From positions 868,001-932,000 of the forward strand of contig NZ_AP018448.1 in the NCBI RefSeq assembly GCF_030294945.1: DNA of 64,000 bases. The letters are read 5' to 3'. Below, piece by piece: positions 43,688 through 52,729 of the stretch. How positions within the stretch are numbered: the first letter of the stretch is position 1; the number at the start of each line of letters is the position of its first letter. Position numbers and translations under genes: made by a program. This DNA comes from Streptomyces graminofaciens (lineage in GTDB: Bacteria; Actinomycetota; Actinomycetes; Streptomycetales; Streptomycetaceae). The notes below the pieces were generated by a model. That model was not told the origin of the DNA. It searched no databases and saw nothing but the letters and a program-made list of their open reading frames with translations.

Positions 43688-44652
43688 ACACATCCTCACC
43701 TCCGTCCGGCGAGCCCTACCTCGTCACCCTCGGCGACGTGCTCGCCGTCATGGGGGCCCGCGATCCCGGCCCGTTCGCGCTCGGCACGACACTGCGCCTG
43801 GGGATCGCCGGCGCCGAGTCCAACGTCGCCGTCGGGGTCAGCCGGCTCGGCGGATCCGCGACCTGGATCGGCCGGGTGGGCGACGACGAACTGGGCGACC
43901 TCGTGCTGCGGGAACTACGGGCCGAAGGGGTCACCACCGTCGCCACGCGTGATCCCGCCACCACCTCCCTGCTGCTGAAGGAACGCCGCACCTCCACCCA
44001 CAGCCGCACGCGCTACTACCGCACCCACACGGCCGGCGCCCGGCTCACCGCCGACGACATCCCCGAACGGGTCGTCGCCGGGGCGGCGGTCCTCCACATC
44101 ACGGGCATCACCCCCGCGCTCGGGGAAGGCCCCGCCCAGGCCGTGACCCGGGCCGTGGACATCGCCGCCGACGCGGGCGTGACCATCTCCCTCGACGTCA
44201 ACTTCCGCTCGCTGCTGTGGAGCGAGGCCGAGGCCCGGCACGCCCTGCTGCCCCTGCTGCGCAGGAGCGACCTGGTCTTCGCCGGCCCGCACGAGGCCGC
44301 TCTCGTGGTGCCCGGTGCCGACGGACCGGAGGAACTCGCCCAGGGCATCTGTGACCTCGGACCCGGCGGGGCCGTGATCAAGCTCGGCGCCGAGGGGGCG
44401 TACGCCCTCCTCGACGGACGGCCACACCGGCAGCCCGCCGTACCCGTCCACGTCCACGACTCGGTGGGCGCGGGAGACGCGTTCGCCGCCGGATACCTCG
44501 CCGAACTGCTCGCGGGAGAGCCCCCGGAGCGGCGGTTGCGGACGGCGGCCCTGCTCGGCGCCTTCGCGGTGAGCACCGCCGGCGACTGGGAGGGCCTGCC
44601 CCGGCGCTCCGAACTCGGACTGCTCGACCACCACGACGACATCGTCCGCTGA
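43684..44652 (+). CDS. PfkB-family 2-keto-3-deoxy sugar acid kinase
   Basis: The 322-residue sugar kinase has the N-terminal glycine motif GIAGAESNVAVGVSRLGG and the C-terminal PfkB signature DSVGAGDAFAAGYLAELL with the catalytic Asp. KDG-kinase style is seen in ISLDVNFRSLLWSEAEAR. GTG 43684 overlaps the aldolase stop. It phosphorylates the dehydratase product at C6 before aldol cleavage. Confidence 0.85.
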   Translation: MNTSSPPSGEPYLVTLGDVLAVMGARDPGPFALGTTLRLGIAGAESNVAVGVSRLGGSATWIGRVGDDELGDLVLRELRAEGVTTVATRDPATTSLLLKERRTSTHSRTRYYRTHTAGARLTADDIPERVVAGAAVLHITGITPALGEGPAQAVTRAVDIAADAGVTISLDVNFRSLLWSEAEARHALLPLLRRSDLVFAGPHEAALVVPGADGPEELAQGICDLGPGGAVIKLGAEGAYALLDGRPHRQPAVPVHVHDSVGAGDAFAAGYLAELLAGEPPERRLRTAALLGAFAVSTAGDWEGLPRRSELGLLDHHDDIVR

Positions 44653-44693
44653 CACCTCCTTCCGCCCCGGCACAGCTACTTCCAGGACCACCC

Positions 44694-45767
44694 ATGCTCA
44701 CAAGCCCCTCCACCGACGCGATCGCCCTCCTCACCGGCTCCTACACACCGGACTCCGGCGGGGACGGCCCCGGCGTCGCCGCGCTGCTCCTCGATCCCGC
44801 CACCGGCCGCACGACGTACGACGACCGGGTGAAGCCGCTGCCCGTCAGCGGGGCCTCCTTCCTGGCCGCTCACCCCTCGCTCGACGTCGTCTACAGCACG
44901 AACGAGACCGAGGCGGGGACCGTCAGTGCCGTCGCCCGCGACGGCGACGGCACCCTGTCACCGCTGGGAGACCCGGTGAGCTGCGGCGGGGCGAACCCGT
45001 GCCACCTCACCGTCCACCCGGACGGAGCGTGGCTGCTGACCGCGAACTACGGCAGCGACACCGCCCCGGGCACCGTCGCGGTGCACCGGCTCGGACCCGA
45101 CGGACGCCTGCTGGAACCGACCGACCTCGTCATCCACCAGGGCTCGGGCCCGGTCACCGGACGTCAGGAGGGCAGCCACGCCCACCAGGTACTCGTCGAC
45201 CCGGCGGGCCGTTTCGTGCTGGCCACCGACCTGGGGGCGGACGCGGTGTTCACGTACCGGCTCGACACCCTCACCGGCACCCTGGAGCGGGTCGCGGTGA
45301 ATGCGGTGCGCGCGGGATCCGGCCCCCGCCACCTCGCCTTCGCCCCCGGTGGTGACCTGGTGTTCAGCGCCGACGAACTGTCCTCGACCGTCACCTGCCA
45401 CCGCTACGACGCCACCGACGGCACCCTGACAGAACTCTCCCGCGCTCCCGCCACGGCAGCCGAGGACGTCGTCAACCAGCCCGGCGGAATCGTCGCCTCA
45501 GCCTGCGGACGCTTCGTGTGGGTGACCAACCGGGGTGCCGACACGGTCGCCGCGTTCCGCCTCACCGGCACCACCCTGGAACCGCTCGGCGAGGTCCCCG
45601 CCGGCGGCACATGGCCCCGCGGCCTGACCCTGGCGGCCGGTCATCTGCTCGTCGCCAACCAGCACAGCGGCACGCTCGCCGCCCTGCGGGTCCTCACCGA
45701 CGGCACTCTCACCCAGTCCCACCCGCCGGTCCCCGCCCCCTCGGTGGTCTGCGCACTGGCGCTCTGA
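44694..45767 (+). CDS. Lactonase family protein (seven-bladed beta-propeller)
   Basis: The 357-residue protein belongs to the 6-phosphogluconolactonase-like (Pgl) family: NPCHLTVHPDGAWLLTANYG, then EGSHAHQVLVDPAGRFVLAT, GSGPRHLAFAPGGDLVF and GTWPRGLTLAAGHLLVANQH. It should hydrolyse the sugar lactone produced by the SDR enzyme. It lies 41 bases after the kinase gene, in the same operon. A non-phosphorylated lactone is the logical substrate here. Confidence 0.83.
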   Translation: MLTSPSTDAIALLTGSYTPDSGGDGPGVAALLLDPATGRTTYDDRVKPLPVSGASFLAAHPSLDVVYSTNETEAGTVSAVARDGDGTLSPLGDPVSCGGANPCHLTVHPDGAWLLTANYGSDTAPGTVAVHRLGPDGRLLEPTDLVIHQGSGPVTGRQEGSHAHQVLVDPAGRFVLATDLGADAVFTYRLDTLTGTLERVAVNAVRAGSGPRHLAFAPGGDLVFSADELSSTVTCHRYDATDGTLTELSRAPATAAEDVVNQPGGIVASACGRFVWVTNRGADTVAAFRLTGTTLEPLGEVPAGGTWPRGLTLAAGHLLVANQHSGTLAALRVLTDGTLTQSHPPVPAPSVVCALAL

Positions 45768-45825
45768 CCTCCCTGTCCCTCCGCCCCCTCCAGCCCTCCT
45801 TCCTTGTCACATCCGAAAGGCAGTC

Positions 45826-47355
45826 ATGTCCGAGCCCGGCACCACCCCCGCCGCACGCTTCACCCTCGACTCGGCGTTCGACGTCGGCAGTGTCAACCCG
45901 CGTCTGTACGGATCCTTCGTCGAGCACATGGGCCGCTGCGTCTACACCGGCATCTACGAGCCCGGCCACCCCGCCGCCGACGCGGACGGCCTGCGCCAGG
46001 ACGTCCTGGCGCTGGTCCGGGAACTCGGCGTCACCACCGTCCGCTACCCCGGCGGCAACTTCGTCTCGGGCTACCGCTGGGAGGACAGCGTGGGCCCGCG
46101 CGAGGAGCGCCCGGCCCGGCTGGACCTGGCGTGGAAGTCCACCGAGACCAACGAGTTCGGCCTCGGCGAATTCATGGGCTTCTGCGGCAAGACCGGCATG
46201 GAGCCCATGATGGCCGTCAACCTCGGCACACGAGGCGTCGAGGACGCGGTACGGCTGCTGGAGTACGCGAACCACCCCGGCGGCACCGAACTGTCCGACC
46301 GCCGCGTCGCCGACGGCGCCAAGGAGCCGTACGGCATCCGGATGTGGTGCCTGGGCAACGAGATGGACGGCCCCTGGCAGACCGGGCACAAGACCCCCGA
46401 GGAGTACGGCCGCCTCGCCGCCGAGACCGCCCGCGCCATGCGACAGGTCGACCCCGATCTGGAGCTGGTCGCCTGCGGCAGCTCCAGTTCCTCCATGCCG
46501 ACCTTCGCCTCCTGGGAGTCGACCGTCCTCCAGGCCACGTACGACCTCGTGGACTACGTCTCCCTGCACGCCTACTACGAGGAGATCGACGGTGACCGCG
46601 ACTCCTTCCTGGCGTCCGCCGTGGACATGGAGCACTTCATCGAGTCGGTCGTCGCCACCTGCGACCACGTCCGCGCCCGTCTCAAGGCGGACAAGCGCAT
46701 CAACCTCTCCTTCGACGAGTGGAACGTCTGGTACCAGAAGCGGCCCAACCCGCACCAGGTCGAGGACTGGCAGCAGGCGCCGCGCCTGCTGGAGGACGTC
46801 TACACCGTCACCGACTCCGTGGTCTTCGGCTCGCTGCTCATCGCCCTGCTGCGGCACGCCGACCGGGTCACCGCGGCCTCCCTCGCGCAGCTCGTCAACG
46901 TCATCGCGCCGATCATGACCGAGCCGGGCGGCTCCGCGTGGCGGCAGACCACGTTCTACCCCTTCGCCCAGGCGTCGGCGTACGGACGCGGCCGGGTGCT
47001 GCGCGTCGAGGTGGACAGCCCGACCTACCCGACCGCCCGCTTCGGTGACGTACCGCTGCTGCACGCCACCGCGGTGACCGACGACGAGACGGGCGCCGTC
47101 ACCGTCTTCGCGGTCAACCGCGGCCAGTCGGAGGCGCTGCCCCTGTCGATCGACCTGCGCGGCGTCGACGCCCACACCCTCGTGGAGCACCTGGTCCTGG
47201 CGGACACCGACCCGGAGGCCAGCAACACCGCGGACAGCCCCGACCGTGTCACCCCGCGCATCGCCACCGGCACCACCGTCACCGACGGCGTCCTGCACGC
47301 CGAACTCGAACCGCTGTCCTGGAACATGATCCGCCTGACACCCCGTCAGGACTGA
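45826..47355 (+). CDS. GH51 alpha-L-arabinofuranosidase-type glycosidase
   Basis: This is a 509-residue intracellular enzyme without a signal peptide. The GH51 barrel shows YGSFVEHMGRCVYTGIYEPG and VRYPGGNFVSGYRWEDSVGP. The acid/base Glu is in MWCLGNEMDGPW (about residue 178) and the nucleophile Glu in NLSFDEWNVWYQK (about residue 297). The C-terminal jelly roll follows. It cleaves terminal arabinofuranosyl or, as in some relatives, galactofuranosyl residues from imported oligosaccharides. Neighbouring galactonate-type enzymes make the galactofuranosyl option worth testing. Confidence 0.87.
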   Translation: MSEPGTTPAARFTLDSAFDVGSVNPRLYGSFVEHMGRCVYTGIYEPGHPAADADGLRQDVLALVRELGVTTVRYPGGNFVSGYRWEDSVGPREERPARLDLAWKSTETNEFGLGEFMGFCGKTGMEPMMAVNLGTRGVEDAVRLLEYANHPGGTELSDRRVADGAKEPYGIRMWCLGNEMDGPWQTGHKTPEEYGRLAAETARAMRQVDPDLELVACGSSSSSMPTFASWESTVLQATYDLVDYVSLHAYYEEIDGDRDSFLASAVDMEHFIESVVATCDHVRARLKADKRINLSFDEWNVWYQKRPNPHQVEDWQQAPRLLEDVYTVTDSVVFGSLLIALLRHADRVTAASLAQLVNVIAPIMTEPGGSAWRQTTFYPFAQASAYGRGRVLRVEVDSPTYPTARFGDVPLLHATAVTDDETGAVTVFAVNRGQSEALPLSIDLRGVDAHTLVEHLVLADTDPEASNTADSPDRVTPRIATGTTVTDGVLHAELEPLSWNMIRLTPRQD

Positions 47356-47366
47356 GGGGAGAACCG

Positions 47367-48320
47367 ATGACAGCCATTGCCCGCCCCCTGTTCCGCGACC
47401 CCGTTCACGACGGCGCGGCCGACCCCACTCTTGTGTTCAACCGGCACGCCGGCGAGTGGTGGATGTTCTACACGAGCCGGCGCGCCGACGCGCCGCCGAT
47501 GAACGACGTGAGCTGGGTCCACGGGACCGACATCGGGATCGCGTCCTCCGCGGACGGCGGCGCCACCTGGCTGTACCAGGGAATCGCCGAAGGGCTGGAC
47601 ATCGAGCCCGGGCGGCACACCTACTGGGCGCCCGAGATCGTCGACGACGGTACCGAGTACCACATGTACGTCAGTGTGATCCGCGGTGTTCCGACCCGGT
47701 GGGCGGGCCACGCGCGCGTGATCCGTCACTACACGAGCCACGACCTCTTCTCGTGGACCTACCGTTCCACCTTGTCGCTCTCGTCCGAGAGGGTGATCGA
47801 CGCCTGCGTCCTGCGGCTCCCCACCGGCGGCTACCGCATGTGGTACAAGGACGAGGCCGACCACGCCCACACTTACGCTGCGGACAGCGACGACCTGGCG
47901 CGGTGGACCGTCCGGGGGCCGGCCGTCGAGTGCTCGGAGCACGAAGGCCCGAACGTCTTCGAGCTCGACGGCAGTTACTGGATGCTCGTCGACGAATGGC
48001 GGGGACAGCGGGTTCTTCACTCGCGTGACCTGCAGACATGGGAACCGCGAGGACTCATCCTCGACCTGCCCGGGCAGGGCCCGGACGACGGGGGGTACGG
48101 CTACCACGCCGATGTCGTCACCAGTGAACTCGGCGCGTACGTCTTCTACTTCACGCATCCGGGGCGGTCCGATGACGCCGCCGTGCACCACGGCGGCGAC
48201 AACGACCGTCGGAGCTCGGTCCAGGTGGCCCGCCTGCGGGTGAGCGGAGACACCCTCGTGTGCGACCGCGACGAAGTCCTTGAGGCCCCCGTCCTTCCTC
48301 TCGAAGGGCCGGTCCGGTGA
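47367..48320 (+). CDS. GH43/GH117-like five-bladed propeller glycosidase
   Basis: The 317-residue protein lacks a signal peptide. It opens FRDPVHDGAADPTLVFNRHA with an early Asp as in GH43-type catalytic bases, then GEWWMFYTSRR, HTYWAPEIVDDGTEYHMYVS and VIDACVLRLPTGGYRMWYKD. The repeated W/Y-rich strands fit a five-bladed beta-propeller. The WVHGTDIGIASSADGGATW segment recalls GH117 and related anhydrosugar hydrolases. It lies 11 bases after the GH51 gene. Exact family and linkage remain uncertain. Confidence 0.7.
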   Translation: MTAIARPLFRDPVHDGAADPTLVFNRHAGEWWMFYTSRRADAPPMNDVSWVHGTDIGIASSADGGATWLYQGIAEGLDIEPGRHTYWAPEIVDDGTEYHMYVSVIRGVPTRWAGHARVIRHYTSHDLFSWTYRSTLSLSSERVIDACVLRLPTGGYRMWYKDEADHAHTYAADSDDLARWTVRGPAVECSEHEGPNVFELDGSYWMLVDEWRGQRVLHSRDLQTWEPRGLILDLPGQGPDDGGYGYHADVVTSELGAYVFYFTHPGRSDDAAVHHGGDNDRRSSVQVARLRVSGDTLVCDRDEVLEAPVLPLEGPVR

Positions 48321-48901
48321 CAGGCATCCGGCAGGCGGGAATGAGGGCTGGGACCCGTCGCGCGGCGGTGATCCCGTTCGTCGCCGCGCTCCTCCTGGTT
48401 CCCGCGCTCCTGCTCGTCACCTCATGCCAGGCCGAAGAACAACCGGCCGGCTCCGGGGTGGCCCTGCTCGACGGGAACCGGATCGCCGTCTCCGGCCCGA
48501 CCCTCATCGCCGCACTGCCCGTGGACGCCCAGGGAGACGTCGACGCCGCGCACGCACGGAGCCAGATCCCGTCGCTCAAGAGCGTGGCGCTGCAGTACCC
48601 CGACGTCCGGGTCCTCATCACCGACTCCGACGGCCACACGACCGACGGCGCACTCAAGAACTTCGCGGCGAACTGGTCCATCCCGCCTGACCTCGTGGTC
48701 GCCGCGGACTCGCCCTCCGCCGGCACCCGGCTGTCCAAGGACGGACAGCTCCACACACTCCTGATCGGCGCCGACGGACACGTGGCCGCCGATTGGGCGA
48801 ACCAGCCCGCTCCGACGCAGGCGATCGTCGCCGCGCTCCGCAAGAGCACGGCGAGCCCAACCACCCATCCCGACAATGTTGTGCGGGGAGAAGCACCATG
48901 A
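48317..48901 (+). CDS. Thioredoxin-fold-like lipoprotein
   Basis: The 194-residue protein has a membrane/lipoprotein signal (VIPFVAALLLVPALLLVTSC, lipobox LVTSC near residue 37). The outer domain reads DVRVLITDSDGHTTDGALKN, FAANWSIPPDLVVAAD and a LHTLLIGADGHVAADWANQP strand pair, in the style of TlpA/redoxin folds but without the CxxC. It overlaps both neighbours by four bases, so it belongs to the catabolic operon. Role unknown; a surface accessory to the secreted enzyme is possible. Confidence 0.6.
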   Translation: MTGIRQAGMRAGTRRAAVIPFVAALLLVPALLLVTSCQAEEQPAGSGVALLDGNRIAVSGPTLIAALPVDAQGDVDAAHARSQIPSLKSVALQYPDVRVLITDSDGHTTDGALKNFAANWSIPPDLVVAADSPSAGTRLSKDGQLHTLLIGADGHVAADWANQPAPTQAIVAALRKSTASPTTHPDNVVRGEAP

Positions 48902-51279
48902 GACATGTCACCGACATAAGACGGTTCGTCGCAGGCCTCGTCACCATGCTGGTCGCCTGCGCCGCGGTAGTGCTCACGCCGGCGGTGCAAGCCCAGGCGG
49001 CGGGCACCTCCTACTACGTGGACTGCTCGGCCGCGGCGAACGGGACCGGCACCTCCGGCTCGCCGTGGAACTCGCTGGCCGGCCCGAACGCGAAGACCTT
49101 CGCGCCGGGGGACCAACTGCTGCTGAAGAGAGGGACGACCTGCACCGGCACCCTGCACCCGCTGGGCTCGGGCAGCGCGGCAGGCGGGTCGATCTCCATC
49201 GACGCCTACGGCACGGGCGCCCTGCCGGTCATCGCCGGAGGCGGCGGCACGGACGCGATCTACCTGCACAACCAGGAGTACTGGGAGATCTCCAACCTGG
49301 AGATCACGAACACCGGCGCGGTGAAGGGCGCGAACGCGCGGCGCGGTGTCTATGTGGTGCTCGAGAACTACGGCACCGGCAACCACTACAAGGTCAGCAA
49401 CCTCAACATCCATGACGTGAACGGAAACAACTCGAAGGAAGTCGACGGCAGCGCCGGCATCCTCTTCGCCGTTCTCGGGACCACGACGCCCAGCGCCTTC
49501 AACGATGTCGTCATCGACGGCAACACCGTCGCCGACATCGCCCGCAGCGGCATCAACATGTCGAGCACATGGCTGTGCCGGCCGTCCATCGGCTGCAACA
49601 ACCCCGCCTGGACCCCGTGGACCGGCGTCGTCGTCAGGAACAACACCGTCCACGACACCGACGGCGACGGCATCGTGGTGCAGATGTCGAAGGACGCCCT
49701 CATCGAGCACAACGTCGTCTACAACGCGGCGAAGGCCGCCAACGCGGCGAACGCGGGCATCTGGGCCTGGGACTCCGACGGGACCGTGATCCAGTACAAC
49801 GAGGCGTACGGGACCAAGAAGAACACCGGGAACCCCGACGGCCAGGGCTTCGATGTCGACTACGGGCAGGACGGCACGATCGTCCAGTACAACTACAGCC
49901 ACGACAACGAGGGCGGGTTCATCCTCTTCTGCGGCTGCGGCGGAGGGTCACGTCTCAGCAGCAACGCCGTGGTCCGCTACAACGTCAGCGAGGACGACCG
50001 TCTCCGGGTCGTCAACATGCTCGGCTCGCAGGACTCGCAGTTCTACAACAACACCATCTACATCCCCTCGGGTTCGACCGCGAACGTCTTCGAGGTCTCG
50101 GGCGCCTGGAACGACCTCACCCTCGCCAACAACCTCATCTACAACCTGGGCAGCGGTGGCTACGTCTACACCACCGGTCAACCGGCCTCGAACTTCGCCT
50201 GGCGGAACAACCTCTTCTACGGCAACCACCCGGCCAGTGAGCCGACCGGCAACGGCAACATCACCGCCGATCCCCTGCTGGCCTCGCCCGGCAGCGGCGG
50301 CACGGGCATCGGCAGCGTCGCGGGCTACCAGCTCACCGCCTCGTCCCCGGCCATCGGCGCGGGAGTCGTCATCCCCGGCAACGGCGGCAAGGACTACTGG
50401 GGATCGACCGTTCCCGCGGTCTGCGCACCCGACATCGGCGCCGACCAGTTCAGCACGCCGTCCGACGCGACCTGCCTCGCGAACCAGAACCTCGGCTTCG
50501 AGAAGGGATCCCTCACGGCGTGGAGCGCGTGGAACTCCGCCTCGGTGGTGAACTCGGGCGCCCACAGCGGCACCTACACGGCCCGCATCGGGCCCTCGCC
50601 GGCCTCCGTCGAGCAGTACGTCCCCGTCGCGCCCCGCACGACGTACCGGGTCTCGGGCTGGGTGAAGTCCGCCGTCGCCGGTGAGGTCATGAACGTCGGT
50701 GTCAAGAACACCGGCGGCCTCGAAACGACGGCGAGCGCCTCGGGCACCGGGTGGACCTTCGTCTCCGCCGACTTCACCACCGGGGCGGCCAACAGCACCG
50801 TGCGCCTGTACTGCTACAAGAGCTCCGGCAGCGGGAACGGTTACTGCGACGATCTCGCCGTCACCCCCGTCAAGAACCACGTGATCAACGGCAACTTCGA
50901 GTCCGGCCACACCGTGCCCTGGCGCAACGGTGACTTCTCGCTCACGGGTACGTCGTCCAACGGCAACGCCGCCGCACTGACGAACTCCTCCCTGAGCGGT
51001 GGCGCCCTGTGGCAACTCGTCTACACCCTCAAGTCGAACACCACCTACCGGCTGAGCGGCGCGATCGCGAGTCAGACCGCCGGCACCACGACGGCACTGG
51101 AGGCCAAGCTCTACAACGGTTCCGCCGTCACAAGTGCCTCGACCACGTCGAGCACCTACTCCAAGCAGTCGACGACCTTCACGACGGGGGCAGGTGTGAC
51201 GACCGCCCGCATCTACTGTCACCTCGTCTCCGGAACGGGCGACGGCTACTGCGACGAGGTCACCCTGACCGAGCAGTGA
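48898..51279 (+). CDS. Secreted right-handed beta-helix protein with two C-terminal carbohydrate-binding-like domains
   Basis: The 793-residue protein has a signal peptide (about residues 1-38) and a parallel beta-helix from about 40 to 530. The helix repeats carry asparagine ladders (VIDGNTVADIARSGINM, VVVRNNTVHDTDGDGIVVQM, IVQYNYSHDNEGGFILF). Two jelly-roll domains follow, each starting N-x-x-F-E and ending GYCDD/GYCDE. The fold is that of polysaccharide lyases and hydrolases. As the only fully secreted enzyme of the cluster it probably cuts the polymer. Start ATG overlaps the previous stop. Confidence 0.78.
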   Translation: MRHVTDIRRFVAGLVTMLVACAAVVLTPAVQAQAAGTSYYVDCSAAANGTGTSGSPWNSLAGPNAKTFAPGDQLLLKRGTTCTGTLHPLGSGSAAGGSISIDAYGTGALPVIAGGGGTDAIYLHNQEYWEISNLEITNTGAVKGANARRGVYVVLENYGTGNHYKVSNLNIHDVNGNNSKEVDGSAGILFAVLGTTTPSAFNDVVIDGNTVADIARSGINMSSTWLCRPSIGCNNPAWTPWTGVVVRNNTVHDTDGDGIVVQMSKDALIEHNVVYNAAKAANAANAGIWAWDSDGTVIQYNEAYGTKKNTGNPDGQGFDVDYGQDGTIVQYNYSHDNEGGFILFCGCGGGSRLSSNAVVRYNVSEDDRLRVVNMLGSQDSQFYNNTIYIPSGSTANVFEVSGAWNDLTLANNLIYNLGSGGYVYTTGQPASNFAWRNNLFYGNHPASEPTGNGNITADPLLASPGSGGTGIGSVAGYQLTASSPAIGAGVVIPGNGGKDYWGSTVPAVCAPDIGADQFSTPSDATCLANQNLGFEKGSLTAWSAWNSASVVNSGAHSGTYTARIGPSPASVEQYVPVAPRTTYRVSGWVKSAVAGEVMNVGVKNTGGLETTASASGTGWTFVSADFTTGAANSTVRLYCYKSSGSGNGYCDDLAVTPVKNHVINGNFESGHTVPWRNGDFSLTGTSSNGNAAALTNSSLSGGALWQLVYTLKSNTTYRLSGAIASQTAGTTTALEAKLYNGSAVTSASTTSSTYSKQSTTFTTGAGVTTARIYCHLVSGTGDGYCDEVTLTEQ

Positions 51280-51323
51280 TCGACTCCGCCGACGGCAGGT
51301 GACGCCGTCCAGGGCCAACTGGT

Positions 51324-51379
51324 GAGCGTGGGCGTGCCCGACTGAACACGGACCGAGTCCGTGCCGGGGGCCCACGCTC
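51324..51379. terminator. Nested stem-loop after the sugar operon
   Basis: Outer arms GAGCGTGGGC (51324-51333) and GCCCACGCTC (51370-51379) enclose an inner stem CACGGAC/GTCCGTG with a three-base loop. It lies 45 bases after the last gene, so it probably ends the long catabolic transcript. Confidence 0.75.
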
Positions 51380-51442
51380 TCCGCCTGCTCCCCCACGCCA
51401 GTCCTCGCACGCGACTGACTCCAGGGAGAGCTGTACTGATCC

Positions 51443-51570
51443 CCGGCGTGGAATCCTCAAGACGGCGGCGGTATCGGCGGGGGCCGCCTCGGCTGGGCCT
51501 CGTCGGTTCGACAGAGGCCCACGCGGCCGACGCCGCCATGACCGCCACCTCACCGGACGGCAGCAAAAGG
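51443..51570 (+). pseudogene. Possible N-terminal remnant of a secreted glycosidase
   Basis: The frame contains STEAHAADAAMTATSPDGSK RI, resembling the signal-peptide end plus the TSPDG opening of GH97-type secreted enzymes. It degenerates at once into frame noise. Very short and weakly supported. Confidence 0.25.
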
Positions 51571-51858
51571 ATCACTCGAAGGGGCGGTCTTCGCCGCCGC
51601 ACTGGCGCGGAGCGCGGAAGACACGCGCCTGCTTCGAGAGGGCGGCCAACGGGATGGAGAGGGGAGCGCCAGCCCTTCGGGCCATGGCGAACGCTCACAC
51701 GCGGGTGGTCTCGACACGCCCCGAAACGCTTCTGATGCAAATGCAGATGCAGGGATGTGCCGCCGTGGCGGCCGCCGAGACACAGGCCGACGACCTGATC
51801 GGCGAGGTCGTCCGGGCGGGCCGGACGAGGATCCGGGAAACACGGGAAGGACGAGGCG
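51571..51858. other. Stretch without a supported gene
   Basis: Open frames exist on both strands but none has a start with ribosome-binding site or family motif. A small ATGCAAATGCAGATGCAGGG repeat lies at about 51735. Confidence 0.4.
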
Positions 51859-52029
51859 TCAGCGCACGCCTGCCGTGTCGAGCAGGGTGACCACCGTGGG
51901 GGCGATGAGTCCCGTGATGGTGTCGGCTCCGTTCCCCGCGCGGGCGCCGGCGCCGTCGAAGACCAGGATGAGCTGCCGGGCCAGCGGGCCGGGATCGCTC
52001 GCGCCGCCGCGCTCGGCCTCGGCACGGAA
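51859..52029 (-). pseudogene. C-terminal fragment of a TetR family regulator
   Basis: The minus strand reads FRAEAERGGASDPGPLARQL then ILVFDGAGARAGNGADTITG and ends LIAPTVVTLLDTAGVR. This is the last part of TetR effector domains (ALARQLxLLYDGA type). The HTH and most of the protein are missing. Two strong palindromes lie directly upstream, as expected for a self-regulating TetR gene that lost its 5' part. Confidence 0.6.
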
Positions 52030-52035
52030 AACAAA

Positions 52036-52077
52036 GGGAAACCGGCCGGTTTCCCGTCATCGTAAACCGATCCGTTT
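52036..52077. promoter_or_regulatory. Two TetR-type palindromes, AAACCG-N2-CGGTTT
   Basis: GGGAAACCGGCCGGTTTCCC (52036-52055) is a perfect 20-bp palindrome. AAACCGATCCGTTT (52064-52077) is a second site with one mismatch. The same core occurs at 32397-32410 before the proA-like gene. Confidence 0.6.
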
Positions 52078-52079
52078 CC

Positions 52080-52446
52080 AAATCCAAGTCGAGAGACTGT
52101 CCATACCCCAAGACACCGGGCCGCCCGCCAGTGACGCAAGCCGCACCCCCAGCGAGATCCGCCTCCACGCGCCGTGACGCAGACACACCGCCACAATCTC
52201 TCGCCAGATGCCTGCCCGGCGTCGTCTCCTGGGGCCGGGAAGCCGCACAGATCAGTCCGGGCTCGGGGCGCTCATCCCTCGCACACCACCCCACCGTTGC
52301 GGCAAGGCCGCACGGGCATGCTCGCGCAACCACCCCGGCCGACGACGACGGTTGCCGTCGGCCGGGAGGTGCACGGCCTGTTCGCCGACCGGAGCCGGAG
52401 GAGACTTCCGCACGGGGTCGCTTCTTCGCCGTGAGGCCGGACGCCC
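52080..52446. other. Stretch without a supported gene
   Basis: Frames on both strands are rich in arginine, serine and proline and read as noise. No RNA gene or clear repeat was seen. Confidence 0.4.
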
Positions 52447-52674
52447 CTACTCGGGTTCGCAGACACTCCGGTGCGTCTGGAGGATCTCTGCCATCAAGTG
52501 GCTCTGCTCTTCGGTGAGCCGGCCGACGTTCCGTTGGGAACGCGCCTCGCAGAGCCACGGTCCGATCATGACGCGTTCTCCGTCGGCCTCACCCCATTCC
52601 CGGGCACCGGGCGGGCGGTTGCAGTGCTCGACGAAGACCCGGAGGATCTGCGCGGTCTGCTCCAAGGAACGGCA
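52447..52674 (-). pseudogene. Helicase-associated-domain-like fragment
   Basis: The 3' end of a minus-strand frame reads LEQTAQILRVFVEHCNRPPG then GERVMIGPWLCEARSQRNVG and RLTEEQSHLMAEI, similar in style to helicase-associated DNA-binding repeats of Streptomyces mobile elements (WL...R....L...Q...L). No start is preserved. Tentative. Confidence 0.4.
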
Positions 52675-52729
52675 GGGCCGCTTCGCCACAGGAGGACTCA
52701 TCTGCCTCGCAAAGGGCAGTGCGGTGGCG

